Positions 1 through 5,757 of a stretch of 20,881 nucleotides of DNA are shown one piece after another. The stretch spans positions 1 to 20,881 of the forward strand of contig CACXHH010000323.1 of NCBI GenBank assembly GCA_902767455.1. The letters run 5' to 3'. This DNA comes from an uncultured Eubacteriales bacterium. Its GTDB lineage: Bacteria > Bacillota > Clostridia > Christensenellales > Borkfalkiaceae. The position numbers were made by a program, and so were the translations under genes. The notes under the pieces were generated by a model. The model saw nothing but the letters and a program-made list of their open reading frames with translations. It ran no database searches and was not told the origin of the DNA. How positions within the stretch are numbered: the stretch's first letter is position 1; each line of letters starts with the position of its first letter.

Positions 1-122
1 CACTTATGCCTGCAGCTCTCGCAGATCCGCCACAGGATGATTACGCCCTTGATGCGGAACTCATGGTCTGCAATCTGCAGCGTGAGGTCTCCGCACTTAG
101 GGCACTTGTGTTTCAGAGCCAT
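1..122 (-). CDS. zinc-ribbon miniprotein, 3' end cut by window edge
   Basis: The gene starts at ATG 122 behind a GGAG and runs off the left edge after 40 visible codons. It opens MALKHKCPKCGD and has a second pair at Cys34/Cys37, so the visible part already holds a complete CxxC-x23-CxxC zinc-ribbon pattern. It overlaps the end of the upstream gene by 26 bases. It belongs to the same family as the miniproteins at 481-660, 1460-1666, 2012-2194, 2191-2370 and 2363-2545; the start MALxxKCPxCG is shared with the 2363-2545 protein. Zinc binding is inferred from the cysteine spacing; the cellular role is unknown. Confidence 0.8.
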   Translation of the reverse strand, partial: MALKHKCPKCGDLTLQIADHEFRIKGVIILWRICESCRHK

Positions 123-471
123 TGATTGTCTCCGCAAGAAGTTCCTGTTTCAACCAGCCAAGGTTGGTTTCCTGCTTATTGAGAATCTCCTGGTTCTCCG
201 CAAGATCCGTCTCTTCCTCCTTGATGGCAGCCTCAATGGCTTCCTTCCTGGTGTCGTAGACGTCATCCTCCTGGAACGTGTAGGTCTGGGTCTCACCATT
301 TGGATCAATGAACTCGACTGTGTAATCCGGGTGACACTTATCCGGTTCGTCTGCATAAAACCAGAGTGTCATGCTCAGAATCTTGACCTGGGTGAGCAGC
401 TTGCACCACCCCACCCAGATCCACACCATGTCGCCGATCTTGTGCCCTTCGTAGTTGATTGTTTGTTTCAT
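97..471 (-). CDS. hypothetical protein, 124 aa, C-terminal coiled coil
   Basis: It starts at ATG 471 preceded by GAGGAGA. The first half is beta-rich, with the stretch KIGDMVWIW near residues 11-19, followed by VYDTRKEAIEAAI and a charged, probably coiled-coil C-terminal third rich in Glu, Leu and Gln. The KxGDxVW opening and the [ST]xxEAIExxx element recur in the same order in the 2548-2895 protein, so the two are probably distant paralogues. I do not recognise the family. The 3' end overlaps the next gene by 26 bases, typical of the packed operon here. Confidence 0.75.
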   Translation of the reverse strand: MKQTINYEGHKIGDMVWIWVGWCKLLTQVKILSMTLWFYADEPDKCHPDYTVEFIDPNGETQTYTFQEDDVYDTRKEAIEAAIKEEETDLAENQEILNKQETNLGWLKQELLAETINGSETQVP

Positions 472-480
472 GTTGTCTCC

Positions 481-660
481 TCAGTAGTCCTCGTCGATCT
501 TGAAATCATACGTAGTAACTGTCCACTGGTGGTTACACCGAAAGCATGTGAATGTGAAGATTAGGCTGTTGGGTTCACCATGGGAATTGACATACACGGT
601 GATCTGAGTACCGACATTATCGGCCTCTCCGCACTCAGCGCATCTGGTGGGTAACGTCAT
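481..660 (-). CDS. zinc-ribbon miniprotein, 59 aa
   Basis: Open frame from ATG 660 to TGA 481; the start codon overlaps the stop of the upstream gene as ATGA, suggesting translational coupling. The protein opens MTLPTRCAECGE, and its cysteines at 7, 10, 39 and 42 form two CxxC knuckles separated by 28 residues. The second knuckle, CFRCNHQW, resembles the CxxCGxxW of its neighbours. It is one of at least six related miniproteins in the first 2.5 kb. Function unknown; a structural zinc and nucleic-acid or protein binding are inferences from the fold type. Confidence 0.8.
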   Translation of the reverse strand: MTLPTRCAECGEADNVGTQITVYVNSHGEPNSLIFTFTCFRCNHQWTVTTYDFKIDEDY

Positions 661-860
661 TTGTCAGTGTCCTTTCCTTCTGTCATCTTTTCCACCTCGT
701 CGAGCATTCGGCCAAGGCCGCAGTAATAACCTGCGTCTTCCTCCACATGACATTTGCATGCCTGGCAGTTCTTCTCTACCTCAGAGCAGCAAGTCTGTTG
801 TAATTGCTCGATCCGGTTTCCAAGTTGTTTCAGTCTCAGTCTGGTAAGTTTGGCGCTCAT
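657..860 (-). CDS. Cys-rich small protein, 67 aa
   Basis: It starts at ATG 860, which overlaps the upstream stop as ATGA, and itself ends in an ATGA overlap with the downstream gene. An N-terminal basic, probably helical segment (residues 1-22) leads into six cysteines at 24, 25, 32, 35, 37 and 47, then an acidic helix. The spacing does not match the two-CxxC zinc ribbons around it, but metal binding is likely. No family is recognised. The unbroken chain of start/stop overlaps argues that it is a real gene. Confidence 0.75.
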   Translation of the reverse strand: MSAKLTRLRLKQLGNRIEQLQQTCCSEVEKNCQACKCHVEEDAGYYCGLGRMLDEVEKMTEGKDTDK

Positions 861-1075
861 TCACCAGACTCCTCTTCGTTGGGTTTCCTGTCTACCAGGA
901 CGGCATCGCCGTGTTCTCTGCAGAAGAACCAGACATGGTCCTCGTCCCATCCCAGCATAGGGCACAGAGTAGAACAAGACTCTGCCGGATGTCTCCAGCA
1001 GCGCATGCGCATTCTGTCTCGGTACACGAAAATGCTGTCCTTGCGTAGCTCCACCATATCAGTTTGAATTCCCAT
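857..1075 (-). CDS. Cys/His-rich small protein, 72 aa
   Basis: I chose ATG 1075 because AAAGGA lies about nine bases upstream; the frame is open further upstream, but that extension reads like noise inside the previous gene. The protein opens MGIQTDMVELRKD and carries Cys26, His29, Cys34, Cys38, His47, Cys52 and His55, compatible with a small zinc site. The C terminus is acidic. It overlaps the upstream gene by 17 bases and the downstream one by ATGA. No family is recognised. Confidence 0.75.
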   Translation of the reverse strand: MGIQTDMVELRKDSIFVYRDRMRMRCWRHPAESCSTLCPMLGWDEDHVWFFCREHGDAVLVDRKPNEEESGE

Positions 1076-1463
1076 TTTGGGTATCCTTTCTTGTTCTGGC
1101 CGGCGGCTCCATAAGCATTTCCTCATAGGCCGCATCTTTGCCCTCGTGAAAACCCTCGTAGTGAGCCTTGTCGATATGGTCCTGCAGGATGCGGGAACAA
1201 CAGAACACGAACATCATAACGAAGATCGCGATCAGCCCGTGCATAGACCATCTGTCCGAATCATGCCATTTATCGGCATTGGTCTCGGCGACCTTTATAA
1301 CGTCTTCCAGACCGGGCACGTCGTCATCCAGCTTCTGCAGCATATCATGAATAGTCTGAAAATCCTCAGACATATCTGACTTCCTCATAGCTTGGATGAA
1401 GGCGCTGAGAGCATAGGCAAGCGCGATAAACGACAGGATATTGCCGAGATTCACAATGGTCAT
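1059..1463 (-). CDS. membrane protein with two transmembrane segments, 134 aa
   Basis: The start ATG 1463 overlaps the upstream stop as ATGA; a longer frame exists upstream but lies within the zinc-ribbon gene. Two hydrophobic segments are visible at about residues 3-24 and 74-93, separated by an acidic amphipathic stretch, with a hydrophilic tail of about 40 residues. The layout (N-terminal segment, helical spacer containing xIHxxL, second segment, then an AYxxxM helix) is like that of the 144-residue protein at 9947-10381, suggesting paralogy. It probably sits in the host inner membrane. Role unknown. Confidence 0.8.
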   Translation of the reverse strand: MTIVNLGNILSFIALAYALSAFIQAMRKSDMSEDFQTIHDMLQKLDDDVPGLEDVIKVAETNADKWHDSDRWSMHGLIAIFVMMFVFCCSRILQDHIDKAHYEGFHEGKDAAYEEMLMEPPARTRKDTQNGNSN

Positions 1464-1666
1464 TCGGCACCGTCCTCCTCTGCGTCGAGCTCCTCGTCTT
1501 CCCGGTAGGTCCCAAGGAACATCAGGTCGTACCGTTCTTCCGATTTGGCCCCGCAATCCTTGCAGATGACCTTGTAGTAGACGTAGGCATCGCCTGTATC
1601 ATGCAGCGGACCCCAATCCACGTTGTGGCTGCCGCATGTGGCGCAGACGCCTTTCTCATGTTTCAT
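1460..1666 (-). CDS. zinc-ribbon miniprotein, 68 aa
   Basis: ATG 1666 is chosen for the AAAGGAGT ten bases upstream and because the zinc motif starts right after it (MKHEKGVCATCGS). Cysteines 8, 11, 35 and 38 form two CxxC knuckles, the second being CKDCGAK. A conserved-looking ERYDL segment and a strongly acidic tail follow. It overlaps the upstream gene by 11 bases and the downstream gene by ATGA. It is a member of the miniprotein array; function unknown. Confidence 0.8.
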   Translation of the reverse strand: MKHEKGVCATCGSHNVDWGPLHDTGDAYVYYKVICKDCGAKSEERYDLMFLGTYREDEELDAEEDGAE

Positions 1667-2009
1667 GGCTGGACTCCTTTTGCTCCATCTCGCAGATCTC
1701 GCGCATGGTGTGGATCTGATCATAGAGCTCGGTCACCTGCTCCTTAGGCACCTGGCCTTCATCGAACAGCAGCCAGGTCAGGTCGGCCATCAGTGCGACA
1801 GCCGGATCGGACTTGTCAATGTTCTCATGGGCGAAGGAATTCGTCCAGTACTCCTTCCCGTCGTTGCTGAACTGCACGACGGCCGAGCCTGGGATATCGA
1901 GTTCCTTGCAGAGATCCTCAAGCGTATGTATGGCTGCATCCAGCCGTTCTTCGTCCTCCGCACTGATGCGGAAATGGGTCTTGCCGCGAGTATCTTTGTC
2001 CTCAGGCAT
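1656..2009 (-). CDS. helical 'IPG' family protein, 117 aa (paralogue 1 of 3)
   Basis: Starts at ATG 2009 with GGAG nine bases upstream. After an MPEDKD start the protein is mostly helical. Residues 14-47 (ISAEDEERLDAAI ... LDIPGSAVVQF) align in register with the 109-residue protein at 4398-4727, which has IPG and VVQ at the same residue numbers, and with the C-terminal half of the 229-residue protein at 3673-4362. All three therefore share one domain of about 95 residues, which I do not recognise. The three lie within 2.7 kb in the same direction, consistent with local duplication. Confidence 0.8.
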   Translation of the reverse strand: MPEDKDTRGKTHFRISAEDEERLDAAIHTLEDLCKELDIPGSAVVQFSNDGKEYWTNSFAHENIDKSDPAVALMADLTWLLFDEGQVPKEQVTELYDQIHTMREICEMEQKESSHET

Positions 2010-2011
2010 TG

Positions 2012-2194
2012 TCAGTTCTCCAAAGGTTCGACGGATTTCAGCGTGATATAGTACCTCTCGGACCAAAGGTGGCCGCAGGTGTCTTCATCACACTCCTGGG
2101 TGATTTCAACCTCATCATTGTCACCCTCAAGACAGCAGTCCTCGACATGAATCCTATGAGAACCGCACTTCGGGCATCTGGTCATGATTTTCAT
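2012..2194 (-). CDS. zinc-ribbon miniprotein, 60 aa
   Basis: Starts at ATG 2194 with GGAGG seven bases upstream; the start overlaps the upstream stop as ATGA. It opens MKIMTRCPKCGS. CxxC at 7-10 is followed by an extra CC pair at 20-21 and a second knuckle widened to C-x4-C (Cys35, Cys40), then GHLWSERYYITL. The GxxWxExYxxxL tail is shared with the neighbour at 2363-2545. The extra residues in the second knuckle mark divergence within the family. Function unknown. Confidence 0.8.
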   Translation of the reverse strand: MKIMTRCPKCGSHRIHVEDCCLEGDNDEVEITQECDEDTCGHLWSERYYITLKSVEPLEN

Positions 2195-2370
2195 TCGTTT
2201 TCCTCCAGATTTGTCGAACGTTCCACCCAGAAGGTGTCGTCCCATTCGTGGCCGCAGGCTTCACACTTCTGAGAGATGACAACCTGCTGGTCGGTTATTG
2301 GTTGTACTCTGGTGTAGTCGATCACCAGGCTGCTGCACACAGGGCACGGTAAGAATTGAGGCTTATCCAT
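2191..2370 (-). CDS. zinc-ribbon miniprotein, 59 aa
   Basis: Frame from ATG 2370 (AAGGAG seven bases upstream) to TGA 2191, which overlaps the next start as ATGA. It opens MDKPQFLPCPVCSS; Cys 9/12 and 36/39 give two CxxC knuckles, the second being CEACGHEW. The 23-residue spacing between knuckles and the CGHxW element match its neighbours. The tail is acidic. A member of the array; function unknown. Confidence 0.8.
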   Translation of the reverse strand: MDKPQFLPCPVCSSLVIDYTRVQPITDQQVVISQKCEACGHEWDDTFWVERSTNLEENE

Positions 2371-2545
2371 TCTGGATCTCCTTCTCGATTGTTTTCAGTT
2401 TCACACTGTAGTATTCCTTCCAGACATCACCACAGCTGTCGCAGGACCTGGTGCAGAAGCACTCATCCTGGTCGTTGAAGTACGGACCATCAACGACATA
2501 GATACTGGTGCTCCCGCAGTTCGGGCATTTGGTATTGAGTGCCAT
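2363..2545 (-). CDS. zinc-ribbon miniprotein, 60 aa
   Basis: ATG 2545 is chosen for AAAGGAACC upstream and the immediate zinc motif (MALNTKCPNCGS); the frame is open far upstream but that part lies inside the 2548-2895 gene. Cysteines at 7, 10, 29, 31, 35 and 38 include the two CxxC knuckles, the second being CDSCGDVW, followed by KEYYSVKL. The start is close to that of the truncated protein at the left edge (MALKHKCPKCGD). Function unknown. Confidence 0.8.
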   Translation of the reverse strand: MALNTKCPNCGSTSIYVVDGPYFNDQDECFCTRSCDSCGDVWKEYYSVKLKTIEKEIQNG

Positions 2546-2547
2546 TG

Positions 2548-2895
2548 TCAGGTTCCTTTCAGTTTGGCGGCCTGCGCCATGAGCTTCTCTCTTGGACCCT
2601 TGAGATAGTGCTCGATGGCTTCCTCGGCCGTTGAAAATACGTTCGGGTTCCATCTTGTCTCTTCTCTGATTATACCAGGAAGCGCAAGCCCTGTACGCCA
2701 ACCATATTCTGGTCTGACCCAGTTGGCATGACCGCCGACGCGGTCCCACTTGCAGCAGACCGGGTAGACTGCCGTAGGTTCAATGGTAAGGACAGTACCC
2801 TTCCAAAGCTCCAGGCATGGACCTGATAGTCTGTCAGGGCCGGACGTGTTGATATACCAGATGACCTGGCCTTCTTTGAGATCTCGCCAGTCCAT
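2548..2895 (-). CDS. hypothetical protein, 115 aa
   Basis: The start ATG 2895 shares one base with the upstream stop (TGATG), with GGAAAGAG in front. The protein opens LKEGQVIWYI, has a beta-rich middle with WKGTVLTIE, and ends with VFSTAEEAIEHYL and a basic helix. The order GxxVW, hydrophobic strands, then [ST]xxEAIE matches the 97-471 protein, which suggests a shared small beta-barrel-like domain with a C-terminal helix. The family is not recognised. Confidence 0.75.
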   Translation of the reverse strand: MDWRDLKEGQVIWYINTSGPDRLSGPCLELWKGTVLTIEPTAVYPVCCKWDRVGGHANWVRPEYGWRTGLALPGIIREETRWNPNVFSTAEEAIEHYLKGPREKLMAQAAKLKGT

Positions 2896-3233
2896 CAGCT
2901 CTTTCCTTTCTTTCGCTTGTTTCCAGGCTTACGCAGGAAGTGTCGCTTGGTGCAGACGCCGGTGTAGTCCGGGTATCGTACCTCGAACCACGGTTTGCTG
3001 TTGTACTTGTCCTTACGTTGCAGTATGATTCGCAGATGTCCGATGTCCTGAATATCCAGGGACTCCGAATCATCGACATTCAGAAGATCCAGCAACTCCT
3101 GCTCCATGGCCTCCATCCTGCTGCAGATACGCTGGTCCATCAGATTCAGGGACCGGCATGTATCCAGGATCTGTCTACGGTCTGCAGCAAGGCGTTCAAG
3201 CTCCATGCAGAGCTGCTCCGCTTCATGGTTCAC
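2895..3233 (-). CDS. hypothetical coiled-coil protein, 112 aa, GTG start
   Basis: The start is GTG 3233, one base after the upstream stop, with AAAGGAACC about nine bases in front; no in-frame ATG is nearby. Residues 1-50 are a leucine- and glutamate-rich probable coiled coil (AEQLCMELERLAADR). A more beta-like part with WFEVRYPDYTG follows, ending in a basic tail (KPGNKRKKGKS) that could bind nucleic acid. No family recognised. Confidence 0.75.
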   Translation of the reverse strand: MNHEAEQLCMELERLAADRRQILDTCRSLNLMDQRICSRMEAMEQELLDLLNVDDSESLDIQDIGHLRIILQRKDKYNSKPWFEVRYPDYTGVCTKRHFLRKPGNKRKKGKS

Positions 3234-3234
3234 C

Positions 3235-3447
3235 TTATTGGTTCCTTTCGTATGCTTGTTTGAGTGATTCCAGCCGCCCTTTCAGCACGCGCTTCCAGCA
3301 GACGTTACTGCCGTGCCTCAGCGGGCAGTCGCGTGCCATTATGTGATGGCAGCTCGGATGGTGACGGCTGCAGATATCGTCCGCAGTCGCAACCATGTAT
3401 TCCAGGTCGATTATCTCCTGCCTGGCTTGATTGAGTGTCATGGACAT
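3235..3447 (-). CDS. Cys/His-rich small protein with CPLR motif, 70 aa
   Basis: Starts at ATG 3447 behind GGAGG six bases upstream. A helical N terminus is followed by Cys26, His29, His30, Cys33, His34, His35, Cys41 and Cys50, including RDCPLRHG, then a basic helix. The cluster looks like a small zinc site. A related C...C...CPLR pattern occurs near the N terminus of the 427-residue protein at 10406-11689. The first 143 bases of this gene overlap the end of the membrane-protein gene at 3305-3670 in another frame. Confidence 0.75.
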   Translation of the reverse strand: MSMTLNQARQEIIDLEYMVATADDICSRHHPSCHHIMARDCPLRHGSNVCWKRVLKGRLESLKQAYERNQ

Positions 3448-3670
3448 CGCTGTCCTCCTGTTGTTTGGGTTTGTCGCCGACGGCCAGCAGAATGCCCAGG
3501 ATCAGCAGTGAGAAGCCGATGGCCACCATGAAACCGTGCACATCCTCGTCCCAGCTGCTGTCCAAGGCCACTTTCGTCCATGCTCCGATCTGGAAGCAGA
3601 CGATCATGTATGTCGGCACCAGCAGAAGAATGCCAACGCAGATCAGTACTCCGGCTATTGTCTGGTACAT
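3305..3670 (-). CDS. membrane protein with two transmembrane segments, 121 aa, long 3' overlap
   Basis: Two ATGs are possible: 3676, which overlaps the upstream stop as ATGA, and 3670, which has GAGGAG at the better distance of seven bases; I prefer 3670. Hydrophobic segments are at about residues 4-27 and 45-64, so it should be an inner-membrane protein. From about residue 75 on, the frame overlaps the next gene for 143 bases, and that tail (Ser, Gln, Pro, Arg, Cys mixture) looks like unselected sequence read off the other gene. The true C terminus may be accidental, or a stop was lost. Confidence 0.7.
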   Translation of the reverse strand: MYQTIAGVLICVGILLLVPTYMIVCFQIGAWTKVALDSSWDEDVHGFMVAIGFSLLILGILLAVGDKPKQQEDSDVHDTQSSQAGDNRPGIHGCDCGRYLQPSPSELPSHNGTRLPAEARQ

Positions 3671-3672
3671 GG

Positions 3673-4362
3673 TCATTCTCCTCTGAGCCGCTGGGCCATG
3701 GAAATCCGGAATACCAGGTCCATCAGGGCCTCGTACTCCTCTTTCTGGAGCGCCTCGGTGAACAGGATGTCGCTCATCTTGATCATCAGACCAAGGCGAG
3801 GACACACCTTTAGCAGAGGCAGTGCCTTGAGTGACACCAGCTTCGCCTCGACGCCCTCGGCGCGACCTGTCTGGATACGGATCATGGCAGGAAGCTCATG
3901 CTTGTTTATAAATTCCCCAAGGGGCTTCAGCAGTGCTGTCAGTTCCGCCTCCTCGGCTTTCGTCAGGCCCCATGGCTCGTTCACACCAAGCTCCTCGACG
4001 AGTTTCTCGATGCAGCCTTTGTTCTTCTCGAACAACTCGTGGATGTGGTCCATGTACTTCTCCGCACCTTTCAGGTCGGGTCGGCCAGCGTCGGCATCCA
4101 ACTGATCACGCAGCATGTCCTCCAGGGACGGCGGCTTCGGTATCTTGCCGTCGAGGATATCCTTGAGGATGTTGTCTCCCTTCGGTGTCCCGACGAATTC
4201 CGGCTTGTCCTCGTCTGCCTCGAAAGCAGCTTCATACCGAGCCTTGGTCTCATCGGATAACTCACCGTCGATGTAGAACTCCGCTGCCTCATCGTCCATG
4301 TGCCTGCGGATTCTGTTGGCCGTGTTGTTGATAATCTTGTTGGAAAGATCGTCTTCCGGCAT
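3673..4362 (-). CDS. helical 'IPG' family protein with acidic N-terminal extension, 229 aa (paralogue 2 of 3)
   Basis: ATG 4362 is chosen because AAAGGAG lies four bases upstream and the protein-like composition begins there (MPEDDLSNKIINN). Residues 1-125 are acidic and helical and are absent from the paralogues. Residues 132-225 (GLTKAEEAELTALL ... HELPAMIRIQ) match the 109-residue and 117-residue proteins at 4398-4727 and 1656-2009, with P-A in place of P-G. The shared MPED start also links it to the 1656-2009 protein. Function unknown. Confidence 0.8.
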   Translation of the reverse strand: MPEDDLSNKIINNTANRIRRHMDDEAAEFYIDGELSDETKARYEAAFEADEDKPEFVGTPKGDNILKDILDGKIPKPPSLEDMLRDQLDADAGRPDLKGAEKYMDHIHELFEKNKGCIEKLVEELGVNEPWGLTKAEEAELTALLKPLGEFINKHELPAMIRIQTGRAEGVEAKLVSLKALPLLKVCPRLGLMIKMSDILFTEALQKEEYEALMDLVFRISMAQRLRGE

Positions 4363-4375
4363 TGTTCTCCTTTCC

Positions 4376-4398
4376 ATTTTCCACCTGAGGTAGAAAAT
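4376..4398. promoter_or_regulatory. 23-base palindrome between two paralogous genes
   Basis: Arms of 11 bases, ATTTTCcACCT and AGGTaGAAAAT, surround a single central G. The one mismatched pair becomes a U-G wobble in the leftward RNA. It begins at the stop codon of the upstream gene (4398-4727) and ends a few bases before the AAAGGAG of the downstream gene. There is no U-tract, so it is not a standard terminator. It may be an operator or an RNA hairpin affecting processing or translation. Confidence 0.5.
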
Positions 4399-4727
4399 TA
4401 GTCCCTGCTCTCGTACTTCTCCAGCAGGTCGGTTGCATTGTTCCAGATGTTTATGACATCGCTGTCGTCTGTGTCGTGATCGCAGAAGATCTTCTCCAGC
4501 TTGACCAGGCTGTCCACGGACATATCCGCCTTCGCCGATACCTGGTTGCTGAAGGAGATGGTGCCGAAAGTCCGAGAGGTGTTCTTGTACTGGACAACAC
4601 ACATGCCGGGAATGACGTATTTCGCGCACAAACCTTCCACAACATCTATCGCCGCCTGCAGCTCCGCGATTTCCGCTTTGGTGAGCTTGAAGGGCAAGCA
4701 GCCCAGACCGGGATTTTCTTTTGCCAT
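4398..4727 (-). CDS. helical 'IPG' family protein, 109 aa (paralogue 3 of 3)
   Basis: ATG 4727 has GGAG eight bases upstream; the frame is open further upstream, but that stretch runs through the hairpin terminator and the end of the patatin gene. The protein begins MAKENPGLGCLPFKLTKAE; YVIPGMCVVQY occupies residues 37-47, exactly where the 117-residue paralogue has LDIPGSAVVQF. Its LTKAE helix is also found in the 229-residue neighbour. It looks like the minimal version of the domain. Function unknown. Confidence 0.8.
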   Translation of the reverse strand: MAKENPGLGCLPFKLTKAEIAELQAAIDVVEGLCAKYVIPGMCVVQYKNTSRTFGTISFSNQVSAKADMSVDSLVKLEKIFCDHDTDDSDVINIWNNATDLLEKYESRD

Positions 4728-4737
4728 TTGTTTTCTC

Positions 4738-4771
4738 CAAAATAAAAGCCCGGACCATTTCTGATCCGGGC
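4738..4771 (-). terminator. intrinsic terminator after the patatin gene
   Basis: On the minus strand a perfect 7-bp stem GCCCGGA / TCCGGGC with a 10-base loop is followed at once by TTTTATTTT. It lies 54 bases past the patatin stop codon and ends next to the GGAG of the following gene. I see no promoter between hairpin and start codon, so downstream expression probably depends on read-through, antitermination or processing. Confidence 0.8.
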
Positions 4772-4801
4772 CAGTGAATATCCAAGCTGATTGTACAACT
4801 T

Positions 4802-4825
4802 GGTTGGGTAATTGGGTTGGGTAAT
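4802..4825. repeat. two direct repeats of 11 bases
   Basis: GGTTGGGTAAT occurs at 4802-4812 and 4815-4825, a 13-base period, ending exactly at the patatin stop codon. It may be a slippage duplication or a binding site; nothing else supports a role. Confidence 0.6.
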
Positions 4826-5727
4826 CAGCAGGTCTTCCAGGCATTCCATGCCCGGAGGAATTCTTCCCTGCACTTGTCAGTATCCTTGATGAGCTGCGGT
4901 ACCTGCTTCCAGTCGTCGAGCTGTCCGTCAATCACCACTGGATTGAAGTAGTTCAGACAATGGCAGCCAAGACCGCGAAGGTGGATCTTGCTCGTCTCTT
5001 TGTTCCCAAGAGTGGCATAGGCGCGAAGCACGTCCAGGACCATACCAGGGAACATTTTCAACTTTCGATACGCCTTGACCGTGAGTGGATCTTTGTCCAC
5101 GTCCTGACCGGTGCCCATGACCATGACATCCATCATCATGAACGGTGTGCCGGTGAGCTCCTTCACAGTCGTCAGCGCTGTGATAGCACCGTCGACGTCC
5201 AAGAGTCCCCCGTCGACCACTGCGTCTCCGTTGTATTCCACACAGTCAAAGTAACTTGGAGCTGCGGAAGTCATCTTTGCGACCTCCTTCAGCGGCAGCT
5301 TCTCGAACTCGTGCGTAATATTCTGGAAGAAAATGGGCTTGTCTGTTGTAACATTCAGCGCCGGCACAACGAGAGTCAGCTGCGGGAAGATCTTGTGGAT
5401 ATCCCGCATGATGCTGTTGCCGATCATATCCTGGATCACCTCGTAGAGGCTCTCGCTGTCGTAGACCGGGCATTCCAGCGGATTGATCTTTGCCTGCCAG
5501 CGCTTCTTGAAGCAGTCTTTTGCTCTCTGCTGGAAGCACTTGTCCACATCAGCAAACGTGTGTCCCACAGCATAGGCGCAGGACAAGATGCCGCCAATCG
5601 AGCAGCCAGCAATGACGTCGATGTCCTTCAGAGTCTGCTGATCTTCCGGGAGCATGGACAGGAAATGCGCTGGGATCGCTCCAAAGACACCGCCACCGCA
5701 GATTACCAAAACTTTGAGTCTCTTCAT
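4825..5727 (-). CDS. patatin-like phospholipase, 300 aa
   Basis: A patatin-family acyl hydrolase that would cleave fatty acyl chains from membrane lipids using a Ser-Asp dyad. Visible motifs in order: the glycine-rich oxyanion loop GGGVFG at residues 11-16, the nucleophile elbow GCSIGG with Ser43, the family-typical TSAAPSYF at 153-160, and DGG with Asp172. The length fits a single catalytic domain without a sensor domain. No signal peptide is seen, so it would act from the cytoplasm. The start ATG 5727 has a strong GGAGG. It is the last gene before a terminator. Its place at the end of the solenoid operon suggests membrane remodelling, host takeover or lysis help, but that is inference. Confidence 0.9.
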   Translation of the reverse strand: MKRLKVLVICGGGVFGAIPAHFLSMLPEDQQTLKDIDVIAGCSIGGILSCAYAVGHTFADVDKCFQQRAKDCFKKRWQAKINPLECPVYDSESLYEVIQDMIGNSIMRDIHKIFPQLTLVVPALNVTTDKPIFFQNITHEFEKLPLKEVAKMTSAAPSYFDCVEYNGDAVVDGGLLDVDGAITALTTVKELTGTPFMMMDVMVMGTGQDVDKDPLTVKAYRKLKMFPGMVLDVLRAYATLGNKETSKIHLRGLGCHCLNYFNPVVIDGQLDDWKQVPQLIKDTDKCREEFLRAWNAWKTC

Positions 5728-5757
5728 AGCAGTTACCTCCTACAAAGAGACCCAGCG

